Of a stretch of DNA of 46,020 bases, positions 33,355-40,720 are shown piece after piece. Under the pieces are notes generated by a model. That model saw only the letters and a program-made list of their open reading frames with translations. It did not search any database and was not told the DNA's origin. Numbering within the stretch: position 1 is the first letter of the stretch; every line of letters starts with the position of its first letter. This DNA is from Syntrophobacter sp. SbD2 (GTDB taxonomy: Bacteria > Desulfobacterota > Binatia > UBA9968). The stretch lies in NCBI GenBank assembly GCA_945889495.1, contig CAMDBU010000024.1, positions 1 through 46,020 of the forward strand, read 5' to 3'. A program made the translations under genes and the position numbers.

Positions 33355-34545
33355 TTATCGAATCGCGTGATTCTCCCGCGCCGCCATCCAGGCGGCAAGC
33401 AGAGCTCCGGTCACCGCGGTGAAGTGCACCGCTGCCATCGGCACCCAGCTGCCGTCGGCGAGCAGGCCGGTGAGCTGCTGCAACGCGGCCGGCCAGAAAA
33501 ATTGCGAGAACACCACCGCGCCGGATGCCGAACCAACCAGCTCGCTATCGACTGCCATAGCGCCGGCTTGGGCGTAAGGCATGGAGAGACCCTGAGCGAG
33601 GCTGACCAAGATACCCGGGATGTAAAGCGAGGCCATCGAGATGCCGCCGAAGTAGAGCCACGCGATGAGCAGCGCGCCGTTGGCGACGCCGACGATGCCA
33701 CCGAGAATAGTCATGAACTCAATGGACCGGTTGGCGCCGATGCGGCCGGAGATAAAACTGCCGGTCATGAAACCAAGCGGAAAAGCGAAGAACCACAGGC
33801 CGATGTTGGCGGCATCGGCGCCCAGATGTTCGGCGGCCAAGAACGACGCCGCGGTCGCCTGGGTGTAAAACGCCGCTGATAGTAATCCGGGCTGCAACAT
33901 GAAGCCGACGAAACGCCGGCGCCGCAAAAGCGATTTGTAACCGGCGACGATGCTGCGCGCCGCGGCAACATTACGGGCGCGAGTTTCCGGCACGGCGAAA
34001 AGCACCGCGAAGATCACTAGCACCCCAACCGCCGACGCGAATACGAAAAGCGCGCGCCAGCCGAACAGCGTCGCCAGCTGGCCGCCGATGGGCGGCGCGA
34101 TCATCGGCCCCAACACATAGGCGGCGGTGAGATAAGCGATCACCTGGGCGACGCGGTCCTGACCGTAGACATCGCGAGCGATGGCGCGCGCTAAAACCAC
34201 GCCGCAGCCAGCACCGGCTCCCTGCAAGATGCGTCCCGCGAGCAGCATCGCTAGATTGCCAGCGAACATGCAGGTAGCGGCGCCGCAGGTAAACAGCACC
34301 AGCCCGCCGAGCAGCACACGCTTACGCCCGAAGCGGTCGGACAAACCGCCATAGGCGACCGTGAAGATCGCCATGGTCAGCATCGGCAGCGACATCGTCA
34401 ACTGCGCCATGCCGGTGGAGACCGCGAAGGATTCCTTCACCGCCGCCATCGCCGGGATAAAAAGATGCAGCGATAGCGGCCCAATGAAAGTGATCGAGAC
34501 CAGCGCGATAAAAAAATACCAGCGCGGCTGGAAAAGAATCGTCAT
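33355..34545 (-). CDS. MFS transporter, Bcr/CflA drug-efflux type
   Basis: A 396-residue 12-helix inner-membrane transporter. The Bcr/CflA subgroup is recognised from FFIALVSITFIGPLSLHLFI at the start and the loop 2-3 motif YGGLSDRFGRKRVLLGGL (the MFS GxLaDrxGrkxxl signature). QGAGAGCGVVLARAIARDVY is the Bcr family motif in helix 5. It exports small toxic compounds in exchange for protons. Helices alternate regularly through to residue 390. The Shine-Dalgarno sequence is weak. No regulator is adjacent. Confidence 0.9.
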   Translation of the reverse strand: MTILFQPRWYFFIALVSITFIGPLSLHLFIPAMAAVKESFAVSTGMAQLTMSLPMLTMAIFTVAYGGLSDRFGRKRVLLGGLVLFTCGAATCMFAGNLAMLLAGRILQGAGAGCGVVLARAIARDVYGQDRVAQVIAYLTAAYVLGPMIAPPIGGQLATLFGWRALFVFASAVGVLVIFAVLFAVPETRARNVAAARSIVAGYKSLLRRRRFVGFMLQPGLLSAAFYTQATAASFLAAEHLGADAANIGLWFFAFPLGFMTGSFISGRIGANRSIEFMTILGGIVGVANGALLIAWLYFGGISMASLYIPGILVSLAQGLSMPYAQAGAMAVDSELVGSASGAVVFSQFFWPAALQQLTGLLADGSWVPMAAVHFTAVTGALLAAWMAARENHAIR

Positions 34546-34600
34546 GTTGGTTTTGAATTCGCGGTTGATTGACTGCTTGGTTAGATTAATCGGCAGCGCC

Positions 34601-34660
34601 AGCGGACTTCACTGTAGAAGTTGAGCGGAGGAAGTTCTTGACTTTCTTGGGCTGCTTCGA
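34601..34660 (-). pseudogene. Short remnant similar to the 3' part of the adjacent bicupin gene
   Basis: The plus-strand words CACTGTAGAAGTTGAGCGGA and GGAAGTTCTTG match CTGTAGAAGTTGAGCCGGAG and AAAGTTCTCG inside the bicupin gene near 34940-34970. On the minus strand the fragment encodes LNFYSEVRWR in one frame, against LNFYSKVRWH in the intact protein. A very small decayed duplicate. Confidence 0.45.
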
Positions 34661-34706
34661 AAAGGCGCGCACGCGAACGCTCAATGCGCACATCGTCCTA
34701 TTCCGT

Positions 34707-34788
34707 CATACCCGCGAAAGCGGGCATCCAGGCTAATTCAGCGGAAAAACAAATCCGGACTTCCGCCTGCGCGGGAATGACGAGAGCA
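34707..34788. repeat. Inverted repeat (gtcatacccgcgaaagcggg ... cgcctgcgcgggaatgac)
   Basis: GTCATACCCGCGAAAGCGGG is mirrored by CCGCCTGCGCGGGAATGAC about 45 bases later. This is the well-known 'GTCATTCCCGCG' type of dispersed palindrome common in Gram-negative intergenic regions. It occupies the gap between the MFS gene and the bicupin gene. Confidence 0.7.
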
Positions 34789-34819
34789 GAGAGCCAGCCA
34801 ATTTCACCATTTTCCCACC

Positions 34820-35953
34820 TCACCGCGCCGCCGCCAGTTTCTCGCGCCACTCGGCCTGCTTGTGCACGGTGGTTTTAATCTCGAACTTGCTATCGAAATA
34901 ATGTTTGGTCGGGTCAATCGGCACATGCCAGCGCACCTTGCTGTAGAAGTTGAGCCGGAGAAAGTTCTCGTCTTCGGGCGGGACGCTGATCACGCTGTGC
35001 GAGATGCCGAGCGGGATGATGGTGATCTCGCCGGGGGAAACTTCGACGTTTTCGAACTCCGACAGATCCAGCGCATCGCCGCGGAACTGAATGCGCACTT
35101 CCTCACTGCGTAGCGCGCGGTGAAAGGCGAACTGCTCGTCCTGCATGTTGTAGGTGCGGATGCGCATGTTGGCCGACTCCATCAGCGCTTGGGTGCCGGC
35201 GTCTTCGCGCCCCTTGCCGACGATCGCCGTGAAGTGATCGAAGGCGCGCAGCTTGCGCACCAGACTTCCCGCCTTGCCGCGCCCTAATCCGGCGACGCCG
35301 ACGAGAGATTCATAATCGCGCTCGACCACCGTCTGATCATTGGCATTGTCGTCCCAGAAATGCATCTTCTCGATTACCGGCCCTTTACTTGGCGCGGTCG
35401 CTTGTAGCGTCGGCCAGTTGGGACCGCCGACGCGCTTGACCGCGAAGCCGGTTTGGCTGGTGTACTGGTCTTCGTTCATGACGTAATCCACCGCCTCGTG
35501 GCTTTGGCAGAAGTAGCGCAGGCTGTCGTTGCCGCCGATGGAGCGGTGCGAAATGCCGCCTGGCACCAGCAGCACGTCGGCGGGCTCCATTTCGTAGACG
35601 CCGAATTCGGTTTCGACCGTGCTGCTGCCGCAAAATTGAAAATAGACCATGTCCGAGTCGATGTAGCGGTGAAAGCTGTCCTGGACACCGACCACGCTCT
35701 CGACGCCGATGCGATGATATTCGTTTTCCAAAATCGCCAGCGACTGATTGGGAATGCTCAGCATATCGAAGGGGCGAAAGCGCGGCGTGTAGCGCGTGCT
35801 CTTCGCCGTGCCCATCAATCCGGCCTTGCGCCGCTCCGCCCAAGCCGCCAGTCCCGGACGAGGAAAATCCTTCCAGGTGGTCATGAACTCGCCGATCTGC
35901 TGCTGCTTATAAACTTTTTCTTCCGCCGCTTTGGTTTCAGGACGCCGATACAT
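34820..35953 (-). CDS. Bicupin protein, homogentisate 1,2-dioxygenase-like
   Basis: A 377-residue cytoplasmic protein with two cupin halves. The first is roughly residues 90-160 (SFHRYIDSDMVYFQFCGS, then VYEMEPADVLLVPGGISHR). The second is roughly 240-345 (NMQDEQFAFHRALRSEEVRI, then VEVSPGEITIIPLGISHSVI). The layout and size resemble homogentisate 1,2-dioxygenase and related ring-cleaving bicupins, but the metal ligands are not fully conserved as far as I can judge. An oxygenase role is therefore likely but unproven. ACGGAGGAATC precedes the ATG. It stands between two MFS genes, one on each strand. Confidence 0.75.
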   Translation of the reverse strand: MYRRPETKAAEEKVYKQQQIGEFMTTWKDFPRPGLAAWAERRKAGLMGTAKSTRYTPRFRPFDMLSIPNQSLAILENEYHRIGVESVVGVQDSFHRYIDSDMVYFQFCGSSTVETEFGVYEMEPADVLLVPGGISHRSIGGNDSLRYFCQSHEAVDYVMNEDQYTSQTGFAVKRVGGPNWPTLQATAPSKGPVIEKMHFWDDNANDQTVVERDYESLVGVAGLGRGKAGSLVRKLRAFDHFTAIVGKGREDAGTQALMESANMRIRTYNMQDEQFAFHRALRSEEVRIQFRGDALDLSEFENVEVSPGEITIIPLGISHSVISVPPEDENFLRLNFYSKVRWHVPIDPTKHYFDSKFEIKTTVHKQAEWREKLAAAR

Positions 35954-36150
35954 GATTCCTCCGTGCGTGATAACCCAAGCATTTACGATGATGCAGTTGA
36001 GCTATCGGAGGGTGGGCGGCTTGTCAAGGCGACGGTTGCGCTGACCACTGTTAAGCAACGAGCCAAACCGTCGCTAGGACAGTTGATCGATGTCGAGTAT
36101 GAGTTCATCAAACAGGAGGCAGATGGGGCCATCGGTTCGTCGAGGAGATG

Positions 36151-36184
36151 CTCGTGGCTCTAGCGCACTCGTGGCTCTAGCGCC
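36151..36184 (+). repeat. 17-bp tandem duplication (ctcgtggctctagcgcm)
   Basis: Two consecutive 17-base units differ only in the last base, just upstream of the MFS gene at 36221. They may fall in its promoter. Nothing else of note is seen in the 36000-36220 gap. Confidence 0.7.
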
Positions 36185-36220
36185 TTGTAGTCTCGCCGCG
36201 ATCCTTGCTACAAGTTAGGG

Positions 36221-37519
36221 ATGTCCGTTTCACCGCTGCTCGAGCAACCGGCAAAGCGAAAGTCGATTTATTACGGCTGGGTCATCGTCGTCGTCGGCTT
36301 TCTCGCCCACATCGCTTCGGCCTTTTCGATCTCCAGCACGCTTAGTGCTTTTCTCAAACCGTTGTCGGCCGATCTCGGCATTTCCCGCGGCGCTTTTTCG
36401 TTGATCCGCTCCGGCGAGATTCTCATCGGCGCGGCGGCGGCGCCAGTGATCGGCACCTTGATGGACCGCTACGGCGGGCGCTGGTTGATGGCGGCGGGCG
36501 GCCTGGTTTCCGGCGCCGGCTTCATCATGCTCGGTCAAGCGCAGGGCTTCGTCCAGTTCATGCTGGTGCGTTGGCTGCTCATCAGTCCGGGCGATTCGCT
36601 GATGGGCTCCATGGTCGTCAACGTGTCGATCTCGCGCTGGTTCATGCGCATGCGCGGCCGCGCCCTGGCGATCGCCGGCATGGGCCATGGGTTGGCCAAG
36701 GTCTGCATGCCGTTGGCGGCGGCGACGTTAATGCTTTACGTCGGCTGGCGCGGCGCCTGGGTGGTCTTCGGCATCTTCGCTTTGTTACTAGTAGTCGCGC
36801 CGGCCTTGCTGTTCATGCGCCGCTCGCCGGAAGAAATGGGTTTATTGCCCGACGGCGGACCGGTGGAGGTAAAAGAAACCGCAACAGCAGCGGCGAAAAA
36901 ACCGCCGCGCCACGCCAAGCGCACCGGCGCCGACGTCGAGTGGAGCCGCCGCGAAGCGCTGCGCACGCCGGTCTTTTGGCTCATCGCCTGCACCTTCGGC
37001 GTCGCCCAGATCGGTGTCACCGGCCTCAATCTCCACGTGTTTTCCTACGTCACCGACCAAGGCCATTCGTCTTTGGTCGCCGCCTCGGTGATGAGCATCA
37101 TCGCGATCATGCAGCTCAGCACGCCGATCCTCTGGGGCACGCTAGCCGACCGCATGGACAACGGGATTTTGAATATGGCCAAGTGCGCCTTCCAAGGCGT
37201 CGGCCTTTTGGTGGCGCTATCGCTGCCGGGAATGGTGGCGCTCTACGCCGGCTTTTTTATCTACGGCATCGGCATGGGCGGCACGGCGGTACTGGCGGAA
37301 ACCATTTGGGCCGATTTCTTCGGCCGTACCTCGCTGGGAAAAATCCGCGGCATGGGCTCGCTGGTGACCAGCATATTCTCCGCCTGCGGCCCGCCGTTTT
37401 TCGGCCTGCTCTTTGACTACACCCGGAGCTATTACCTGTCCTTCAACATATTCATCGTCATGCTGTTCATCGCCGCCGTGCTCAGCCTGTTCCTGCGCCC
37501 GCCGACCAAGCCGGCGTAA
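36221..37519 (+). CDS. MFS transporter, monocarboxylate/oxalate-formate antiporter-like (OFA) type
   Basis: A 432-residue inner-membrane protein with two six-helix bundles joined by a polar loop (about residues 205-240, rich in Lys/Ala/Thr). The start YYGWVIVVVGFLAHIASAFS, the loop IGTLMDRYGGRWLMAAGGL and FMRRSPEEMGLLPDG before the central loop are typical of the OFA/monocarboxylate group. It likely moves organic acids. The ATG follows AGGG closely; the ribosome site is modest. A MetE-like gene follows on the same strand after 123 bases. Confidence 0.88.
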   Translation: MSVSPLLEQPAKRKSIYYGWVIVVVGFLAHIASAFSISSTLSAFLKPLSADLGISRGAFSLIRSGEILIGAAAAPVIGTLMDRYGGRWLMAAGGLVSGAGFIMLGQAQGFVQFMLVRWLLISPGDSLMGSMVVNVSISRWFMRMRGRALAIAGMGHGLAKVCMPLAAATLMLYVGWRGAWVVFGIFALLLVVAPALLFMRRSPEEMGLLPDGGPVEVKETATAAAKKPPRHAKRTGADVEWSRREALRTPVFWLIACTFGVAQIGVTGLNLHVFSYVTDQGHSSLVAASVMSIIAIMQLSTPILWGTLADRMDNGILNMAKCAFQGVGLLVALSLPGMVALYAGFFIYGIGMGGTAVLAETIWADFFGRTSLGKIRGMGSLVTSIFSACGPPFFGLLFDYTRSYYLSFNIFIVMLFIAAVLSLFLRPPTKPA

Positions 37520-37642
37520 TTTTATCGGCTAACTGTTTCTCGGTGACGGCACCGAGTACAACCCGTCGCGGAATTCCAGGTTGAATTGACAGGCAAAGAA
37601 AGCCCGCGCTATGGTCGCTCGCAGCTTTACAGCGGAGGACCC

Positions 37643-38665
37643 ATGCAGCTTCCAGCCATCGCCACCACTACCGTCGGCAGCTTTCCCCGGCCGGCCTGGC
37701 TCGCCGAACGCGTCCGCACCAATACCGGCAGCCATGTGAATTTCCGCTTCGACGGCATCGTCTTGCAAGCGGCCCTCGACGACGCCACTGAGCTCGTGCT
37801 CAAGCGCCAGGAAGAGATCGGCTTGGACCTATTGAGCGACGGCGAACAGCGACGGCTCCATTTCATCAGCCATATTCTCGCCGCCTGCGACGGCATCGAT
37901 ACGATCAACCTGGGTGCCAAGGACAACTACCGGCGCATCGCCCAGACGCGCATGGTGCCGCGCGTTGTCGGCCGGGTCAGCCGGCGCGCGCCGGCGGTGC
38001 TAGAAGACCTGCGCTTTGCCAAAGCGCACACCAGCCGGCCGATCAAGATGACCGTGCCTGGGCCGTTAACCGTGGTCGACAGCACCTTGGACCAATTCTA
38101 CGGCGACGAGGAAGCGCTGGCGCTGGATATCGCCGCCGCGCTCAATCAGGAGTTGCTGGATTTGCAGAACGCCGGCTGCGACGCCTTGCAGATCGACGAG
38201 CCAGCCATGACCCGCTACCATGAAAAAGTTATCGCCTACGCCGCCCGCGCCCTCGATCGCTGCCTGGAGGGCATCCATGTCCCGACCTTCGTCCATCTCT
38301 GCTACGGCTATCCCGGCGGCGGCGGGCAGCATCAGTACGAGTATCCCGCGCTCTTGCACGAGCTCATGAAGACCCGCATCGGCGGCTTCGCCGTCGAGTT
38401 CGCGCGCAGCAACTACGATCCCAAGGTTTTGGAAATCTGCCGCGGCCGCTTGGTCATGTTCGGCTGCATCGACCCGGGCGACTCACCGGTGCCGCCGCTG
38501 GATGGAATAGTGAAACGAGTCGAGCAAGCGCTCAACTACATCGCGCCCGATAAGCTACTACTCGCCCCCGACTGCGGCCTCATGACCATCAGCCCAGAAC
38601 TGGCCGCCGCCAAAGCCCGCGCCCTGGTCGACGCCGCGCGCGAGCTGCGCCGCCGCCTGTCGTGA
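37643..38665 (+). CDS. Cobalamin-independent methionine synthase (MetE C-terminal)-like protein
   Basis: A 340-residue protein homologous to the catalytic half of MetE. It starts with ATTTVGSFPRPAWLAERVR, the family's opening 'tTtvGSfPR'. Other lines are DLLSDGEQRR, MTVPGPLTVVD and ALQIDEPAMTRYHEK. The zinc-ligand segments are FVHLCYGYPGGG (His and Cys), FAVEFARS (Glu) and LLAPDCGLMT (Cys). Likely transfers a methyl group to a thiol acceptor; the folate-binding half of MetE is missing. GGAGG lies just before the ATG at 37643, preferred over a start 19 codons upstream. A distant paralogue of 15784-16908. Confidence 0.88.
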   Translation: MQLPAIATTTVGSFPRPAWLAERVRTNTGSHVNFRFDGIVLQAALDDATELVLKRQEEIGLDLLSDGEQRRLHFISHILAACDGIDTINLGAKDNYRRIAQTRMVPRVVGRVSRRAPAVLEDLRFAKAHTSRPIKMTVPGPLTVVDSTLDQFYGDEEALALDIAAALNQELLDLQNAGCDALQIDEPAMTRYHEKVIAYAARALDRCLEGIHVPTFVHLCYGYPGGGGQHQYEYPALLHELMKTRIGGFAVEFARSNYDPKVLEICRGRLVMFGCIDPGDSPVPPLDGIVKRVEQALNYIAPDKLLLAPDCGLMTISPELAAAKARALVDAARELRRRLS

Positions 38666-38730
38666 GCCGAGGGTAGAATCATGAGCCCGTTCCGGCGCCG
38701 CGACACCAGTGGAACGCAAGGGAGAGTCAA

Positions 38731-38887
38731 ATGAAGCGCAGCACGAGTAGAATTCTCACCACCGATCTCGGCAGCCATCGGCCGTGCCATGCATCGAGCC
38801 GCCTAAGTCGCCCGCAAAACCGCGCGCATGCACGGCACGCCGGTGTACCTTTGGGAAAATGGCAAAGTAGTTGCGGAAATTCCGTGA
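38731..38887 (+). pseudogene. Decayed small gene (frameshift and in-frame stop)
   Basis: An ATG at 38731 with a GGGAGAG ribosome site starts MKRSTSRILTTD. In another frame the sequence reads AAIGRAMHRAA, then TAA (38804-38806), VARKTARMHGTPVYLWENGK and VVAEIP and a stop at 38887. The GTPVYLWENGKVV line looks like the end of a common type of short bacterial protein ('lG.pv.vwrdGkvv'). Two lesions are needed to explain it, so confidence is modest. The rest of the gap up to 39056 shows nothing. Confidence 0.35.
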
Positions 38888-39056
38888 GAAGACGGCGTAT
38901 CAGTGCTATGATTAACCCCTGGCAAACGGAAAAGTCGGAGCCGAAACGAACAAACCACTCTAAACTCGGCCGTTAGCCCCCAACATCTTTGGTGCTATGT
39001 AGTCGCAGCAAGAGAGGTTGGAGCTTTTGGTCCATTCAAGATTCAGAAATCAAATA

Positions 39057-39083
39057 AGCAAAGCCTGACACCGTGCCTTTGCT
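39057..39083. repeat. REP-like hairpin (agcaaag ... ctttgct)
   Basis: AGCAAAG-CCTGACACCGTGC-CTTTGCT has a 7-bp perfect stem and a centre containing CCTGACACC. On the other strand it reads GGTGTCAGG flanked by AAAGG and CTTT, the same plan as the element at 19471-19495. It stands 45 bases before an AT-richer HEPN-type gene. Confidence 0.5.
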
Positions 39084-39127
39084 ATACCCGATTAGCTCGG
39101 GCTTCGCCTGGCCGATATAATTCGACG

Positions 39128-40390
39128 ATGACAATGCATCCGGAATTGACTGTCCAACAGGTTGATATTGGTTTTGATTCCCGAGGCAAACCAATATCTG
39201 AGAGTAAGTTTCTTGCCGACCTCGCTAAAGAAGCCGAAGACGGCGAGAAGCTTCGGACCGCGCTCATTCATGCCTGGAAAAAGTTTGGCCCTTTCGTCGG
39301 ACATTTCTTGTTCAACAGTACGGGACTTATCAGTCGCGCACATTCGCTTGAAGCATCGAACTCATCATTGGAGCTTCCACCGAGCGATATGGTTTTTCTG
39401 ACGTTCGTCGCCATCGCAGAATATTCGTACGCCGGTAAGTTCGAGAAGGTCGCGTGGTCCATCGCGTTCACTTATAAATTGATTCCATTTGCGTTCTCCC
39501 TACAAAAGTTTGGCTTGAAGCTGTACCACCACAAGGACTTTAGCCCGCCGGAGGGTCTTGTTCAGGAAATGTTGCAGGCCTTGACCAGGGCGATGAAGAT
39601 CGTCGCGAAGCTTTGCCAGCCGTTGGTTAATGAACAGATAAGAAGCGGCAACGTGACGATTGCCAATTCATTTCTGGAGCTAGACAAGATGTACCTTTAT
39701 TTTCGGGGGCAAGCCGAGGAAAACTTCATTCCTAAACCAAAACCATCAGAGCCCAAAATTGAAGGTATGGCCGCATCGCTCACGGAGCTTTGGAGGAGGA
39801 GAGACGCCGCGAACTACAACGCCAGCGCAATGATCGATGCTTATTTTAGCCGCCTGGAGCATCTATTAATCCTGATTCTTCCCTTCATGCGTTATGACCG
39901 GACGAAACACGACTTGGTTCGGCTAATGGGAGCTGTTTGGTCGGATAAGTTTAAGACGGTGTTTAATCTGAGTACCCATACAACCGCGAGAAGTCTCTAC
40001 GAGAGGTTGGTTGCGTTGCGAGAGCGTTATCGGAATCCCGTGTCTCACGGGAATTTCCAGAAGGATGGGAAGTCCTTATATTTCCATTTCCCGGTTGGAG
40101 CGATCTCCTGCCAATTGTCCAGCACGGTAGCAGAGCAATCTAATTCGATTACGAAGCTGAACGAAAACGAATTCAAAGAGCTTTGTGCATTCTTTGATGA
40201 AGTCGATGCTTTCTTTGAAACTGGACCGGCTGAATATGGCTATGAGTATGCGATGAGTGGGCTCGAAGTGGCTTTCGATAAGAATTCATTGGATGGCTAC
40301 ATGAATGCAGCGCGGGATCACGAAAGCTTAAAAGACTTCATCAACTACCAGTCGGAAATTAATGCCATCAATATGAACATGGATTGGTAA
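39128..40390 (+). CDS. HEPN-motif protein, AT-rich orphan (candidate abortive-infection RNase)
   Basis: A 420-residue soluble, mostly helical protein. Near residue 302 it carries RERYRNPVSHGNF, an R-N-x3-H motif (Arg302, Asn303, His307) typical of HEPN ribonucleases. This is preceded by long helices (AYFSRLEHLLILILPFMRY and ARSLYERLVALRERY). The first 230 residues are helical with no recognised family. HEPN proteins are frequently toxins, Abi proteins or CRISPR-associated RNases. The gene is single, its A+T content is higher than its neighbours, and it follows a REP-like hairpin, together suggesting horizontal gain. No antitoxin partner is visible. The Shine-Dalgarno sequence is poor. Confidence 0.72.
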   Translation: MTMHPELTVQQVDIGFDSRGKPISESKFLADLAKEAEDGEKLRTALIHAWKKFGPFVGHFLFNSTGLISRAHSLEASNSSLELPPSDMVFLTFVAIAEYSYAGKFEKVAWSIAFTYKLIPFAFSLQKFGLKLYHHKDFSPPEGLVQEMLQALTRAMKIVAKLCQPLVNEQIRSGNVTIANSFLELDKMYLYFRGQAEENFIPKPKPSEPKIEGMAASLTELWRRRDAANYNASAMIDAYFSRLEHLLILILPFMRYDRTKHDLVRLMGAVWSDKFKTVFNLSTHTTARSLYERLVALRERYRNPVSHGNFQKDGKSLYFHFPVGAISCQLSSTVAEQSNSITKLNENEFKELCAFFDEVDAFFETGPAEYGYEYAMSGLEVAFDKNSLDGYMNAARDHESLKDFINYQSEINAINMNMDW

Positions 40391-40516
40391 ATTTTAGATC
40401 GAGTGAGACGATAGGGTCAGAGGGGGGCCAATAGGGCCTTCACTTTGTAGCGCTTACTAAAAATAGCGTCATAACCGTATGATTCTCCCCGCGAATTTCA
40501 CTCAACTCTCCGACGA

Positions 40517-40545
40517 TTGACATCTTCGCTCGTTGAACGATAAAT
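40517..40545 (+). promoter_or_regulatory. Sigma-70-like promoter candidate upstream of the NYN-domain gene
   Basis: TTGACA at 40517-40522 is followed after 16 bases by GATAAA at 40539-40544, four of six matches to TATAAT. Transcription from here would give a leader of roughly 170 bases before the TTG start at 40721. The remainder of the 40391-40720 gap shows no gene. Confidence 0.4.
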
Positions 40546-40720
40546 CTTCAGTCAGAAAACTGTTGTCTCAAAGTTCCGATACATAGTACCGGGTGACCGG
40601 CCGGGATCAGACAGGGCCACGGGACCATCTTGCGTGGCCAGTTCACGCATGTGATACTTCCCCGTCCCGTAGCGCCCGTGCCACTCTCAGCATAGAGTAG
40701 AAGCCCGAAAGGAAATTCCA

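Noticed and set aside
35453-36163. Plus-strand open frame opposite the bicupin gene
   Set aside because: Mostly antisense to 34820-35953; the short part beyond the bicupin start has no ribosome site or recognisable motif.
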